A stretch of 64,000 nucleotides of DNA from Myoxocephalus aenaeus (GCA_038501785.1 JBAMJR010000043.1:416001-480000), one strand, 5' to 3'. Counted from the first letter of the stretch, positions 35,261 through 48,200 are shown. Notes: a model not told the origin generated them from the letters alone. Made by a program: numbers and translations.

Positions 35261-36316
35261 TGTTAAAGCACTCATAATTATATGACAGAGTTATTAGTAC
35301 ACCATACATATCATTATTGTAGAAAATGATTAAGGTACTGATCCACCCATACACAGATTAAAACTCCTAGTTATATGGCAATCTGGTGTATCAATCTGTA
35401 GCAACATGGTGTCCGGCTCCGCGAAGAGGACCTGTACCAGAAATAAACAGCGTGTTCTAAACACAATTTACGATTCTTATTTTCAGGTGATCATTCACAA
35501 AAGAAAACACACCTAATCATATTATTTTACTTTTCTGCCAATAGATCCCTCTAAATGTTACACACGGTACCTTTATATTTTAATGATCAGGCATTTGAAA
35601 TTGAATCCAAAATCTTTTGAAAGCCTGTGTGTATTTGTACATCCACACTATTTTTACTTTTAAACTTTGATCAGAAAATTGCAGTGTATGATTTATTATG
35701 CAGAATCAAATTTCCACTCGCTAATGTGCCATTTTTTTAGCTTTACTACATATGTTTTTATTTTGTAAGCAGTTGATCTTGGCAAGTCACCTTGAAATAT
35801 TTTAAATATATTTTAAATATTGTGTTTGAGGAAAACCATAAAATTTTCCCGACTACATATCTTCATTTCTTCTAGCGATACACACATTTTCCTTTCTTTT
35901 AATAAACAAGCCACCAAAATGTCCTGTAGATATATACAGTATGTATGTAAATATATATATGTGTGTGTGTATATATATGTATGTACATACATACAGAAGA
36001 AATTATAGATCTGTAAAATATATAATTATACTTAACCATAATTAACACCATTCATCATACACATTACAAGACACAGTACTTTTCATGTGCCACTGTTGTT
36101 TTAATAAAGCCAGAATCAAATGGACACAGCTCATTGTTCTTAGAAAAAAATATCAATGCACTGAGTTTTGGTCACTATACAGGCAGAACATTTCTAATAT
36201 GTCAACCGGTTTACATTACATTATTCTCTATCACACAAAGGCCACATTACAGTTACAAAATAAATTGCAACTGATGTCTAGTAACTAAAGTATGTTGTTA
36301 AAGTATATATGACGCT
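35261..36316. other. AT-rich intergenic / possible distal faim2 3' UTR
   Basis: No gene seen. The segment up to about 35575, ending in a TTACACACGGTACCTTTA end-like sequence, may be more transposon debris. On the - strand there are poly(A)-type hexamers ATTAAA (36100-36105) and AATAAA (35758-35763), so faim2 transcripts could extend into this region. Confidence 0.4.
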
Positions 36317-36345
36317 ACACACACACACTCACACACACACACACA

Positions 36346-36424
<79 letters not shown>
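36317..36424. repeat. (CA)n microsatellite
   Basis: About 108 bases of CA with two early interruptions, about 600 bases beyond the faim2 stop; it is probably transcribed as (UG)n in the faim2 3' UTR. Confidence 0.96.
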
Positions 36425-36426
<2 letters not shown>

Positions 36427-37028
36427 TTTCCCTTTGTGGTTGGTGCTGCATCTTTGCTTTGAAAGTCTAAATTAAAATCCTTCAACGTTTCACTCAAACA
36501 GTGTTTCCCACAACGACAACAAAATGTACTCAAATAAAATAGACACATACAGTACATCTTCAAAGTATCTATGATAATGTGCATTAAAAGCAAGTATAAA
36601 AACAAACTGTATCTACATAGCTTAGCATAGTTATTTAAGCAAACTCAACTAAAAAGTGCAGATTTGTTGAAGCTTCTTTTTTTTTGCTCAATGATGGATA
36701 AACATACAAACTGATCACGCTCAACTGTGTTTTTATGTGCTGAGCCTAATGACCCCACCACAATACTAAATCACAGGAATAACCAGAGCGCAGTGACTAC
36801 AGTGAGGTATCAGGCAGGTGTATGTGTATCAGGGCAAAGAGACAAGAGCAGCAGGATTGCACGGACAAAATTACATCAGGAAAAAATAACTTTAAAATAG
36901 TAATTCATGAAAAAATGTAAAGCCCTGAAGTAATTTTGTTCATGAGGCTAAAAACTCCAAGTTGGGTTTAAGAGTTGGGCTGAAAACATATACAGTATGT
37001 GTACATGGAAAATCAGAGGAGAAATGCT

Positions 37029-38300
37029 TTACTCTCGGCCTCCTCCCACAATCTGTAGCAGGAAGCTGAACAGGTAGATGATGTCCAGGTAGAGGCTGAG
37101 GGTGGCAAACACATATTCCTCTGGACTTATACTGTAGCGCTTGTTTCCTAACAACAACTGGGTGTCGAATGCGAGGAACTGTGACAGAAAGAGAGACAGG
37201 TGGGAAAAACAAGGAGAGTAGATAAATAATAGTAAAAAGAAAAACTTTAGATGCACAATAATGAGGTGGATTCTCACCAGAGTAAAGACGATGGCTCCTA
37301 GCACAGCATAAATGGCATGTAACCAGGGAACCTGTGGTGCATAACAAAAGCATTACAAAACACTTTCAAGAAGGACAGCAGGATGCTAATTTAAGAAAAA
37401 CAGAGCAGTGCTTTGCAAGCTTATCTGTGAGGTTAATCCCTTCTTGTTAACGCACAAGTACAGCCAGCAGGGCCTGCGGCATTAACCAGCTACTGGTGTT
37501 TAACTCATCACAAATCACAGCGATGTCAGACTTCCTCCAGAAAGGTGTGCGTGAACTTACATATCCAAAAGGGACGACGATGGAGAAGGTGAAAGCACAG
37601 AGAAGCATGACCATGCACAGAGAAAACAGGACGCCCTGACAGGATGTGACGTCAATCTGCAGCAGGTGTGAGAAAACAACGGATAATGGTTTTGTTCGGC
37701 TTGTTTGATTGTTTGACAGCAGTGTGAAGTATAGTTGAGGCAGTTTAAAGTATAGTTGAGGCAGTTTCTTCTCACCCTGCTCTGGAAGCTGAAGATGGTG
37801 ACAGAAAGACACACTAGAGCTGTGATTCCCAGACACAGAACCACAGATTTGGTGTTGTAAAAGCTGGAGGAAGAGAAGGAGTCTTTTACTCTGGAAAGCC
37901 TCGGATGAGTTGAACTCAACATCTTAGACACCCACATGAACACACAACAACAATATGTGTTTACCTCGACACAAATCCCATCATGGAGGCCATGCTCAAA
38001 GTCTGAGGGGAAAAGTAAAGATTATTACCAGTTATGTTGTGAGAGAGTAAAGAAGAACATATTGTATGCTGTTTTCATGATGATGAATACTCACAAAGAG
38101 AACTAACAAAATTATATTCCAAGGAAACTGTCTCCTGTTCATGAAAAGAAAAAAAGAAAAAAATGTAACGCTCAATTGTCAGCACTTTAACGAATATTTG
38201 GGTTGTCAGTTCTATTGCAAAGAAATGTTACCTCAGCTCTCCACAGCATGACAGTGCGATGTAGGTGGCAAAGAAAACAAGACTGTCAGAAAAAGAGAAA

Positions 38301-38341
<41 letters not shown>

Positions 38342-39761
38342 GCTTAGTAAATTAGGTCACAGAGAAGACTGTAATGTGAGTTGTGATGTGTGTTTCCACT
38401 TACTAAGACGCCATGTACAAGCTTGGATGAGTCTGGATATAAAATCTCACGGGTGCACTGTCGAGACAAAAAAGAAATGGATTCAATTCATATATTAATC
38501 AAAGTGGCGAAAAATAGAACTTTTGAGTTACCGAAAGAGTAGTTACCAAAATGAGAAGAGAGCAACAATTGCCACAGTAACTAACAGCTGAACCATGAGG
38601 ATGGCGTAGACCTGCAGGAAGACATACTTAGCATCAGAAAATGGAAAGGTAACTATGGTTTTTGTTTTGTTCTGCTGTGACCTGTTTCACACGTTTACCT
38701 TCCTGATGAAGGTCCGCCTGATGTTCTTGTCGTCCCACACAAACTGGGCCTCCATCTCCTCATAGCCTGAAGAAAGAGGCAAGTGAGAAGTGATTACATG
38801 TGGCGTCTTAAAATGATACTGCAGCATTAGTCAGACAAATGAAGTCACTATGTAGAAGGCGGGTTTGACTTCTACTAACATGCTTTATTTAGTACTTTAA
38901 AAAGTACTTTTCAATACATGATGCCTTTCACAACTTTTAAAGTTGAACAGGTGCAATATTATTGTGATTAATAATCAAGATTACAAATGGAAATGGAACA
39001 CAAAATGTAATCATAATGAAAGAAGAATACTTTGACTCAACAAGCATATACTGTATGTAGCAAGTAGCAGAAGTATGTAAAGAGATTAGTTTTTACCTGC
39101 AGTCGCCTCCCGGTAGCTGGGGGGCTCATTTTCCTCACCCACCTGCTGGTATAGAAATACAGTTTGTAGGCTCATTATAGTTTTTAATCAGATGCATAAA
39201 AAGCACAACAGTCTTTGCATTCACTGTGCAGTTAAAAATAACTGTGTGCCCTCTCACACACACACACAAACCAGCACAGTGCTAGCTTTGCTTTCACCTA
39301 TTGTTTAATTGTGCTTAAGTCTATAACACGTTGTGTTTTACTGTTAACGCTTCCAGCAGACACTTTTCCAACCGGATTTGTCCACAAAACATCCTCCATG
39401 TTTGATTAGTTCAAAGGATTAGGATGGATGTGGTCGGCCTCCATTTGTTTTCGTAGCTAGCATAGATAACACTAAAGTGTAAGTATCGAGCCCAAATTAA
39501 CCAATGCTGTTTACATGAGCTCTTTCACACACATTACGTCGTCATTTAGTTTATTTTTTTATTTTGAGCCCGGCTGTGATGTTGCCTTTAAAATAAATAA
39601 CTATCAGAAAAAGATTAATCATATATCCACTATCCTGACTCAAAGCCATGACTTTATAATTTGTGCCTCTCTATGAGCTAATCTTTGGTCACAGTAGTAT
39701 CTATTGCAGCCCAAAAAAATAACTTACAAAATTGTGAAACGTTATTGTTCTTTGTAAACAG

Positions 39762-39838
<77 letters not shown>

Positions 39839-39897
39839 CAAAGCTGTAGTGTAGCTGTAAGGCCAGTAAGTTAAAAACATACCTTTCCCTTCTTCAT
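37029..39897 (-). CDS. faim2: FAIM2/Lifeguard 2 (TMBIM2) membrane apoptosis regulator, 12 coding exons, 254 aa
   Basis: Coding exons in order: 39897-39883, 39142-39097, 38766-38699, 38611-38547, 38457-38404, 38282-38232, 38134-38095, 38002-37965, 37863-37776, 37656-37561, 37331-37278, 37178-37029 (TAA). All junctions are GT-AG and keep frame (765 nt). The protein begins MKKGKVGEENEPPSYREATA (PPSY at 12-15, a WW-binding type motif), then WDDKNIRRTFIRKVY and about seven hydrophobic segments. Family marks are VLCLGITALVCLSVT, TSCQGVLF, VPWLHAIYA, the LAFDTQLLLGNKRYSISPEE block (Asp210) and an LDIIYLFSFLLQ tail. These fit FAIM2 better than GRINA or TMBIM1. FAIM2 lowers Fas-induced death, mainly in neurons, at Golgi/ER and plasma membrane. 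The N-terminal tail is about 60 residues shorter than in mammals; an upstream coding exon may be missed, since the frame is open upstream of this ATG. Exon 2 has a cagcag tandem acceptor. Confidence 0.93.
38301..38340. repeat. (ATG)13 microsatellite in a faim2 intron
   Basis: Trinucleotide run 18 bases upstream (in gene sense) of the exon starting at 38282, just before its pyrimidine tract. Confidence 0.95.
39766..39837. repeat. (AT)36 microsatellite in faim2 intron 1
   Basis: A pure AT run 45 bases inside intron 1, next to the first coding exon. Confidence 0.97.
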
Positions 39898-41417
39898 GAT
39901 TTTCCCTTTTACACCTTTGAGTTGCTGATGATGAGGAAGATTAGTCACAAGTAAAATATTTGTCTTGTCTTTAAAATCCAAAATATGGAACAAAATCTCA
40001 GCGCCTCTTGTTTAATGGGGTTTGTGTGGTCCAGAACAGTGCGAGCTGCGCCCATAAAAGGTTGTTTGTAGATTAGTTGTTGCTCTGAATTTGTCTCCAG
40101 TGTGCGGATTACACTGGAGCTTTATAGGCCTCCGTGTGGTTAATCTCTCTCTAGCCCTGATCCCATGCCACCCCTACCCTCGGACTATTGAGGTCGCTCT
40201 AGAAAAGTCCAGGTAGTCCCAAAACATTGAGATGAGTCCAGACTGTACCACTGCTGTTGCTAAACGGGGATGTCGTGTATGTCTCCCTTTGCTGGCACAA
40301 ACCTTTTCAACAGTGTACCAGGACGGTTAATCATCCCATAAGACTCAAAGGACTTGCATATCTGAATTACATATGCATTACATAACTATTTTTCTACACT
40401 TCAGGGGGGAAATGAGTGGCACAGACAAAGAGGATATTTGATAATCTGCATATATTCAAATTGTGTCCAAATGTACTTTCAAAACAAAACCAAGAACCCC
40501 TGCACATGTGAGTATGTTGACATACACTAGCTTGGTGACTGACAACATTGATGTATGTCATTATCAGTGATCTCTTGACCGCACTGTGTGACATCATGTT
40601 TTTGTGTAAGAGTTTTGTAACAGGCACGTCAGACTAATGAGATTGAAGTTAAGAACATTATGGAGCAAACCCATAGCCTTTACACACCGTAATAATGAGA
40701 TTTACCATCCGGCGCTCATCTTTGACCTACTTTTACTCATATTGAGTTTGTGTTTTATCTGCTTTGAGAAGAAGACAATTAGAAAACAACTGCGAAACGA
40801 TATAGGGCCCTGAAGAAATGAAATATTTCATAATGAATTTTGTCTCAGTGTAGATCATAGAGTAAGGACCCACATCAGAGAACCGCTAATCACGTGTCAT
40901 TGATGGCTTATCAAACTGAATGCGAAAAGTCTGCTATATAATGATACAGTGCTGTTATATCCATGGTGATACAATGTCTGGTTAACAATTGATGATGGTA
41001 CCATACATTAAAGGCGGAAGAGAGCATTTCTATTGCCTCTCATCGGCTCTCAACATGGCGGCGGGTTGGCGGCTCATAGCTAGCGGCGCTAACAGCGCTA
41101 ACAGTGCAAACTACAGTTGCCATATGAGAGCAATGCATGCATGCATGTAGACACTACTCCACTATATATTTACATAGTAGTTGTTTTGCTGCTATTGTAA
41201 TGCTCTAAATTTAAATACACCTCCTATCATGTTTAGCGTGAAATAACGATAGTTGGTGTTTCCATCCATTTATTAATTAAATGGCATACAGACAGGCAGA
41301 CAGTCAGACAGATGGACTTTTATTCCAATGCTAAAGATTATATAGATATGCAGACATTTCCTCCCATCTTCAGTCCATAAAACCTTCACTGCCACTGTAT
41401 ACACTTCCTTCTTGTCG

Positions 41418-41431
41418 CCACTAGGTGGCAC
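41418..41431 (+). promoter_or_regulatory. CTCF-like motif
   Basis: CCACTAGGTGGCAC matches the degenerate core CCASYAGRKGGCRS at all positions. It lies between the faim2 and nr1d4 gene bodies. Confidence 0.5.
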
Positions 41432-42018
41432 CCGCAGACAAGAATATATTGGTTAGTATTTGCTGCAAGAAGGAACCATTTTCAGACACACAGTAGGCAG
41501 TAACTTTAATTCTCAAATACCTTTGTCCAATTGTTTTATTTTTTACTGTTTAAATAGGCAGACCAGTGGATCAGAGGGAGACAACCCTGTTGTAACAAAA
41601 TGCCTTCTGTCTCTTTTTTCCGATCGTGGAGCAAAAAGATGTTTAATTGCTACACTCACTTCCGATACATTATGTTGGTAATTAATAAAGCAACGAGATT
41701 CCTGTAAAAATAGAAGATTCGCTATTCAATAGTGACACTGCTCAAACTCTATCTGCTCGTGTGATATAATCAAAAGCTACTTAATGGACCACGTGGTGAG
41801 AATGAACTTTGCAACTCAGGTTTCCTGGTCCAAGTCCCTGGAGACGCACTTTGAAACACCACGGAGATGCTGACTCTTTGTTGTCATTGCATGAGTGATA
41901 AGAGGTGGAACTATTGATTGACAGAATGGACTTTTTGGTTTCACTAAAAGGTCCCTGTGTCTACTCATCACAAAATAATGTCATAGAACAAAATGTGCTC
42001 TTGTTGTTCTCATCCTGT

Positions 42019-42032
42019 CCAGTAGGTGGCAC
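42019..42032 (+). promoter_or_regulatory. CTCF-like motif
   Basis: CCAGTAGGTGGCAC is a second full match in the same orientation, 601 bases from the one at 41418. Confidence 0.5.
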
Positions 42033-43149
42033 ATGAAGACCTCAACACATTTCAACACATAGAAATGACTGGACCGATGGTTTTGTCACAGCTCCAGCAG
42101 AGATTTTTTACTGGAGAGAAGGCTTTTCAGTAGTTTTTCTTCTTCTAATGCAGCTTTGAGAATACAAGTTTGGCTATGTTAAAATTAATTGAGGGTCAAG
42201 GGCAGCTTTTGGCTCATTTTTCATTTCTTGGCACAGAGGGAGAGATACGTGCTTTTCATACAGTTAGTTTAACTGACAAAGAATCACTTGATGCAGAGGT
42301 GATTTATTGCTTTTAACCCGTTGCTGAATTACAATAAATATACTGCTGGATATGTGTCTCCTGATATTCATGTGATGAGTCACATGTTCTCCTGAACGTT
42401 AGTCAGTATAATTACGGAGGAGCGAATATTTATCTCAGCATGAATCCCTACTATTTGCTGTATACAAATAGTACGTATTTGTGTGATTGGCGCAGTAATT
42501 TAATCTCCATATATATCAGTCCATTTTATAGAAAACAAGGACTCTTCTTATTGTGGAGACTTTTGAAGGCCGGAGTTGCTCAATATGGAAAATGTTCCCA
42601 AACATTTATACCAATGTGTTTTTCCTCGGCCTTCAAGCAGACTGCAGTGACAGCAGTGGTGACGTCTTCTCATTGTGCCGTCTGGTATCTGGAGGATTTT
42701 CATACTCGCATCAACAGTAAAATGGTCTTGTCAGAGCCATATTTGCATAGATCACTGAGCAGAAACCATCTTAGGTTATCGTCTCCCTCCCTGGCGACTT
42801 GTCTCGTGTCACTGTGTGTTCGTGGTAAAGAACATCACAGTGTATTTATTGATGTAACATTCTTTGAAATTGCTTTGACCGGTTATCACACTAAAAAAAA
42901 TAAACTTGTGTTTCCTGTTTGTGATAAAGCCCCTAATTCTCAGAGCTGACGCATTATTGGCTGATTGCCTCTGTTGCTAGGCTACGGCTCCACGGTGTGC
43001 CTCTGTAATAAAACTGATGGTAGAATCACATTAAAGAGGAAAATGGAAAAGAGCACAATGCTATATAACATTATTTAATAAATGGTACTCTATAGTGCAA
43101 CCATAACACATTTACAAAATATTCACACGGTGATGCAGTCAGTTGACAA

Positions 43150-44417
43150 TACATTTATTTCAATTATATATCTTCAAATAAAAAGTTTATACTCTGTCAA
43201 GTTGAAATGTCGCTTTCTCTTTGCAGTCTGTGGAGCAATCTATTATGTGCGATATACATACATACAATAATTCAATACTAGCTTCATTTACATATCCAAG
43301 AATCTGCAAACTAACAAGGACCAAGAATAAAGGTTATATACAAAATGTACAAGGAAACATCTTAACATATATCCCATCAGACACGGTCTAAAATGACCAA
43401 TAATTTCTCCCTGATTACCGCATACAAATACAATGCATTTACTCTCATTTCTTAAAAATGTTATACATTTCTCAATCACAAATGGGTGATTTTCATAAAG
43501 ATTTCCCACATGGTGACATGTTGTGAAAATAGCTTATGTCATTTCAAAAGGGCCCCCGCAAACCGCCCTCCCAGCTGTGTATCAGACATTTCTATTGAAA
43601 ATAGAAATAGAAATCCTTTTTATTCGTCATAGTACATGAAATGCGTCCTCTGCATTTAACCCATCCTTAATATCTTAGGGAGCAGTGGGCAGCCCTGTGA
43701 GGCGCCCGGGGAGCAATTTAGGGTTCAGTATCTTGCTCAGGGACACTTCGACGTGTGAGCTATGGGGGGACTGGGGATCGAACCGGCTACCTTGTGGTTG
43801 TGGGACGACCACTCATCCCCCTGAGCTACAGCCGCCCTTGCTATGTTATATATTGATTTAGGAGGACTTCTTAATGTATGGAAAGTGCCCTTTACACATT
43901 GTAGCATGAATGTACAGTAAGAAATCATGGTTGGTGAAGGTTTGTACATGTTCCTTTTTTTCTGGGCGAGAGTGTGTCCTTCCCTCTCGTTAGCTTTGTG
44001 TGCTGGTAGGAGGACAAAGTCTAGTGAGGAACAGCAGGCTCTCGCTTCTTTTTGGTCTTCAGCACAAACACCCCCTGAGGGAGCGGTGATGACTTTGTGG
44101 TTTGGATGTTGACTCGAAGCACCCAAGGAAGAACGTAGTCTGTGATTTAATGTTTGTTTCAGCGATCCTGGAACTGGAGGAAGAATTAGTTCAGGAGCCT
44201 CACCTTCCTGCTGTGCCTACAGCCTTCACTGATGTTTTTTTTCTTCTTTTTTCTTCTTCTTCAAGTTCATTCTCTCATGGCATCAGACTTGGCACAGCTC
44301 CCACAACAACGGCTCATCATGCAGAAGCCAGTGGACTGTATGCATCAGGCCAGGCTTGCATGGGGAGCAGGGAGGCTCCCCAAAGCAGACACGTCAGGAA
44401 GCTTTTGCTCTTTGAAC
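43150..44417 (-). other. nr1d4: nr1d4 3' UTR (inferred)
   Basis: Runs from after the TGA stop (44420-44418) to a canonical AATAAA on the - strand at 43159-43154. A second AATAAA (43624-43619) comes from the tail of a SINE inserted in the same orientation as the gene. The extent is inferred from these hexamers only. Confidence 0.5.
43600..43837 (-). mobile_element. tRNA-derived SINE in the nr1d4 3' UTR
   Basis: Read on the - strand it begins GGGCGGCTGTAGCTCAGGGG and has both RNA polymerase III promoter boxes: A box TAGCTCAGGGGG (43828-43817) and B box GGTTCGATCCC (43784-43774). A core with CCCTGAGCAAGATACTGAAC, shared by many fish SINEs, follows, then an AT-rich tail. The tRNA part lacks a good cloverleaf 3' half, so it is not a tRNA gene. 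Confidence 0.85.
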
Positions 44418-45220
44418 TCAAGGATCTATGCGGAAAGCTAACAGCTTGTCGGAGTGGTGGTTGTTCAGGGTGCGCAGGTCCGGCAGACGTAGCAGCAACT
44501 TTGGGAAGAGGTTGCTATCCTCTGGGCGGCGACTGGTGATGAGAGAGCGCAGAGCTTTTATTAGATTCTCCTGCAGTTGCTCCACTGCTGTCACCTCCAC
44601 TATACCAGCGCGATCTGGAGAAAGGGGGGAGAGAAATCGAGTTTAGACACGAGGAAATGTGTATAGATACAGTATGTGCTCTGTGTGCATGTAGGGGTAT
44701 GCCTGCTTACCAGCAGAAACAAGCACGACAGCCATGAAAAGAGCCATCTCGTCTGGCTCCAGACACAAAGATCCGAGCTTCTCGCTGAATTCAAACATGG
44801 CATCCAGTAGGGAACCCATGCCAAGAGCCCTAAGTGATGCCAGTGAGTACGTCTGGCCATTGAGGAAGGTCACCGTCCTCTCCTTGGGGTCAAACAGTGA
44901 GCAGAATCTCACCATCAGAACCTGTGGACAGAAGCAAACCAGATCAGCATCAGAAAGAAGTCAAAATGATAGGAGAGAAAGTAAAGAAAATGTTCCACAG
45001 TCCCACCAACACATTATTTTGAGATGGACTGTACCTGGAAAGTGCCGGATTTGAGCAGCATGACCTGATCATGCTGGCTGAGAGACTGGAAGCCTGGGAT
45101 GCTCTTTGCAAACTCCACCACTTCTTTAACAGCGGGGGTGAAGCACTGGGAGAAAGACTCCCACACCTCCTGACTGGAGCGACTGGCCGGCGCCACCGGA
45201 CATGAGTTGAGTGGACATGC
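44418..45220 (-). CDS. nr1d4: nr1d4 exons 6-8, ligand-binding domain
   Basis: Exon 6 (45220-45035) encodes ACPLNSCP to FAKSIPGFQSLSQHDQVMLL, the signature helix 3-5 region. Exon 7 (44921-44711) encodes VLMVRFCSLFD to AVVLVSA. Exon 8 (44614-44418) encodes the last helices, LLLRLPDLRTLNNHHSDKL, and stops 11 residues later. There is no LLxEMF-like AF-2 helix. Confidence 0.95.
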
Positions 45221-48200
45221 CTGCAAGACAGAGAGGGAGAAGAGAGGAAAATAAGTATTATGGACTTTTTATTGATATTAAATTGACTGATATTAAAATA
45301 TACTTAATTAAAAAAAAAAGTCTCACCAGCACTTTGGCTCCTCCGTTTAGCTTCCAGGGGCAGGGACCTTGGTTGTGGGAGTCACTGGCTGGGTAACTGT
45401 TGTGATTGGCTAAGTAGGCTTGAGAAGATAGGCGGTGCCCACTGACGGGGCACTGATTCTGATTGGAGGAGAAGGTGTACTTGGCATTGTCGACAATGGC
45501 GGAGTTTTCATTGTTGGTGGAAGAAACTGGGCAGCTCGTGGAGACGTGGTAGCTTGCCTGCTCCCCGAGGACCGTGTGGTGAGTCTGGGTTGCTGAGTGC
45601 GACATTGAAGGCTGCTGCGCTGGATTGTTGTGGAAGGAGGAAGTGCCAATGTTGCCGTTGCCGACCGCCATCTTGGGTGGTTTCTCGTCTCTGTTCATTA
45701 AGTTGCTGTGGTAAGACTGCGATATGGAGCCCGCTCCTTCATCCGTCTGGTTGTGTGGACTGCAGGGGGCGTCGGTTGGAGGCGACACCTCCATTTCCAT
45801 GGAAGCTGATTCATTGAGACTGTTCATGTAACTCTGCATCTCATCCAATAGTCTCTGCTTCTCCCGCTTGGGAATACGCCCAAAACGCACAGCTGAGGAG
45901 AAGAGAAGCATCCTCTGTTAGCATTTCCTGACGAATGAGAATGTATATCACTGCCAGCTCCTTACTGGCAACGTGCAACAACATAAATACTCAGGCAGTT
46001 CCAATGAATGAACAATATAGAGAAACAACCTCTTTGTTCTCATATGGATTCTACATCCAACCCTCAAGCAGTCATTTCTGTGGATTACTAACCCCAATAC
46101 CTCTCTAGTGCCTCTGACTATTCTGTGTCCATCACAGCTGTTTCAACACAATATGGACACTAATGCCTTCATCTCTTCCGACTGCCTCAATCTTCTCTTC
46201 AGCCTTTACACCCCCCTCCCTTCAATTCTGCACCTCCACCGACATCCCTATTTATAGTACGCTGTATGCTACACCACCTCCCCCAGTCTATCACTCTTTT
46301 CCTTTCTGACTTCCAATTGAGCACTCAATCTCTTATTTTCTGTGAAAGTAGGTCACTGGGTTAACACTAAACATGATTACATTTGTAAAATGACAGCAAA
46401 TGGGAAGTGGAAAGGTCAAAAGGATAAGAGAGGCAGGTAGGAGAGAAGACAAAGGGTTGAAATGGTAATTGGATGATCAAAACTGATTTGCAAGCAGCAA
46501 TGTTGTCAAGTCAAAGACAAGGGATTAAAAAAAAAAGCGTTGCGGATCTATAGTATTATCATTGTGGGTTTGAATAGAACCAATAACAATATATTTTGCC
46601 TTTTTAATTTACTTTAAGTGCGTGTTCAGAAAATGAAAATATGGTTATTAATAATAAAGTGTCCTGCTGTGATCTCAAGCAGGTGATTTTTCACTTCCAC
46701 AATTTGGCTTTTTTAGGTCAGCTAAAAATGTTTGCTCCAGAAAAAACATGATTTATCATCACCTAGTTTAGCTGTGTCCTGAGAGAGTGGAATACTGCGA
46801 TGAAATGATGCAGTAGAGCAGATTAACTTTAGTAATACTATTTTATATTTCAAGTCGAGCAATGTAGGTTTTCAATAATAACAGAACTGAATAACTTTAC
46901 GTCTTAAATGATTGATTGTTGAAAAAAAAAAAAGGTAACATCTGGGTGGACGTTCAGGGTAATCAACAACTGTGTGCCCCAATTTCCCAAAATAAACTAT
47001 TTGTCACAGTTTCAACATGACTGATGACCACTGGGACTCTAGAGTCCGTCTTGCCATAACTCAGACAGCAGGGCAACGAGAAAGGATGTCAGAGAGAACG
47101 AAAGACAAAAGGAAGGGAATGGAGAGAGAAAAGAGACAAGAAGCTGAAGGGAACATTAAGTTTTGTGATGAGGAGCGAGACCTCCTTCAACACGAGCATC
47201 TGAGTTTGTCAAAAGCTACAGCAGGGACATCTGAGTCTCCATGTTACCCTACATACATACATACATAGATACATTAAATCATCTCCTCTACATTAATAAA
47301 ACAAAACAAAAAAAACAAGATAAATTAAGTTTTAGTCTCCATATGTCAAAATATATCTTCTTTAATGAACATGACTCTCTCTCACCATCTCTGGACATGC
47401 CCACGGAGAGACACTTCTTAAAGCGACAGTGCTGGCACCGGTTTCTGTTCATGCGCATAATGAGACAGTTTTCATTCTTTACACACATCTTGTAGTGGAT
47501 ATTCTGCTGAATACTGCGTCTGAAGAAACCCTAGAGAAGGCACAAGAAGAAAAAAGGCTTTAAAAGAGTGTCTTTTTTTTGTGGCAACATGTGTGTGCAA
47601 CTGAATGAAAAAGACCTGACATAATACTATCTTTGTGCAGTCTCACCTTGCAGCCTTCACAGGCGTGCACGCCATAATGGAAGCCAGAGGCGATGTCCCC
47701 ACACACCTTACAAAGAAGCACCATACCTCCGGTTTCTATGAAAGAAGCATACAACCATCATCAGAGAGAGCAATACAGAAACAGAGTGCTGGCAGGTAAA
47801 CATAGAGGAGAACAGGAAGTAGGGAAGCGAGTGGGTACTTACTGGTGAATGTGCCTGTGAAACCACACGGTCTTTTGGCCACTGTGGGATGGCTGTAGGT
47901 TGCGGACGACACTGTTGTTATTTGGGCAGCGGGAGCATTGTTTGCTTCAGGAAACTGGAAGACCAATTTTGGGGAAGGCGTCCCTCCCCTTCGTTCCCCT
48001 CTCTGCTTCAGGGGCCCAATCTCCTGAAAGGAGACACCCTCTGGGGAGGAAGGCTGCGAGTGGGAGGAGGGCGACTGGGTCTGGTATCCACTTGAGGGGC
48101 TGCCAGGACTCGGACTGGCACTGCCGGACGAGCCAGCGTACAAGATAACACCACCTGGGAGGAACAGAGAGGGGCAAAAAGTTTAGTTATCTTCATCTGG

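Larger units (their letters stand above)
39898..43080. other. faim2 5' region and faim2-nr1d4 gap
   Basis: No gene recognised. The stretch should contain the faim2 5' UTR and promoter. At 41051-41062 CAACATGGCGGC is a consensus YY1 site beside GCTAACAGC repeats, in a G/C-rich island of about 80 bases that could be promoter or transposon derived. Two CTCF-like motifs are listed separately. The 169-codon open frame at 42440-42949 shows no domain, signal or exon context. Confidence 0.5.

Noticed and set aside
42440..42949. 169-codon open frame on the + strand
   Set aside because: No known domain, signal or repeat; one or two frames of this length are expected by chance in 128 kb of strand; no exon context.
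43770..43837. Possible tRNA gene on the - strand
   Set aside because: Good A and B boxes, but the 3' half does not close a cloverleaf and the sequence continues into a SINE core.
44102..44539. 145-codon + strand open frame
   Set aside because: Antisense to the nr1d4 last exon and 3' UTR, where the - strand coding is certain.
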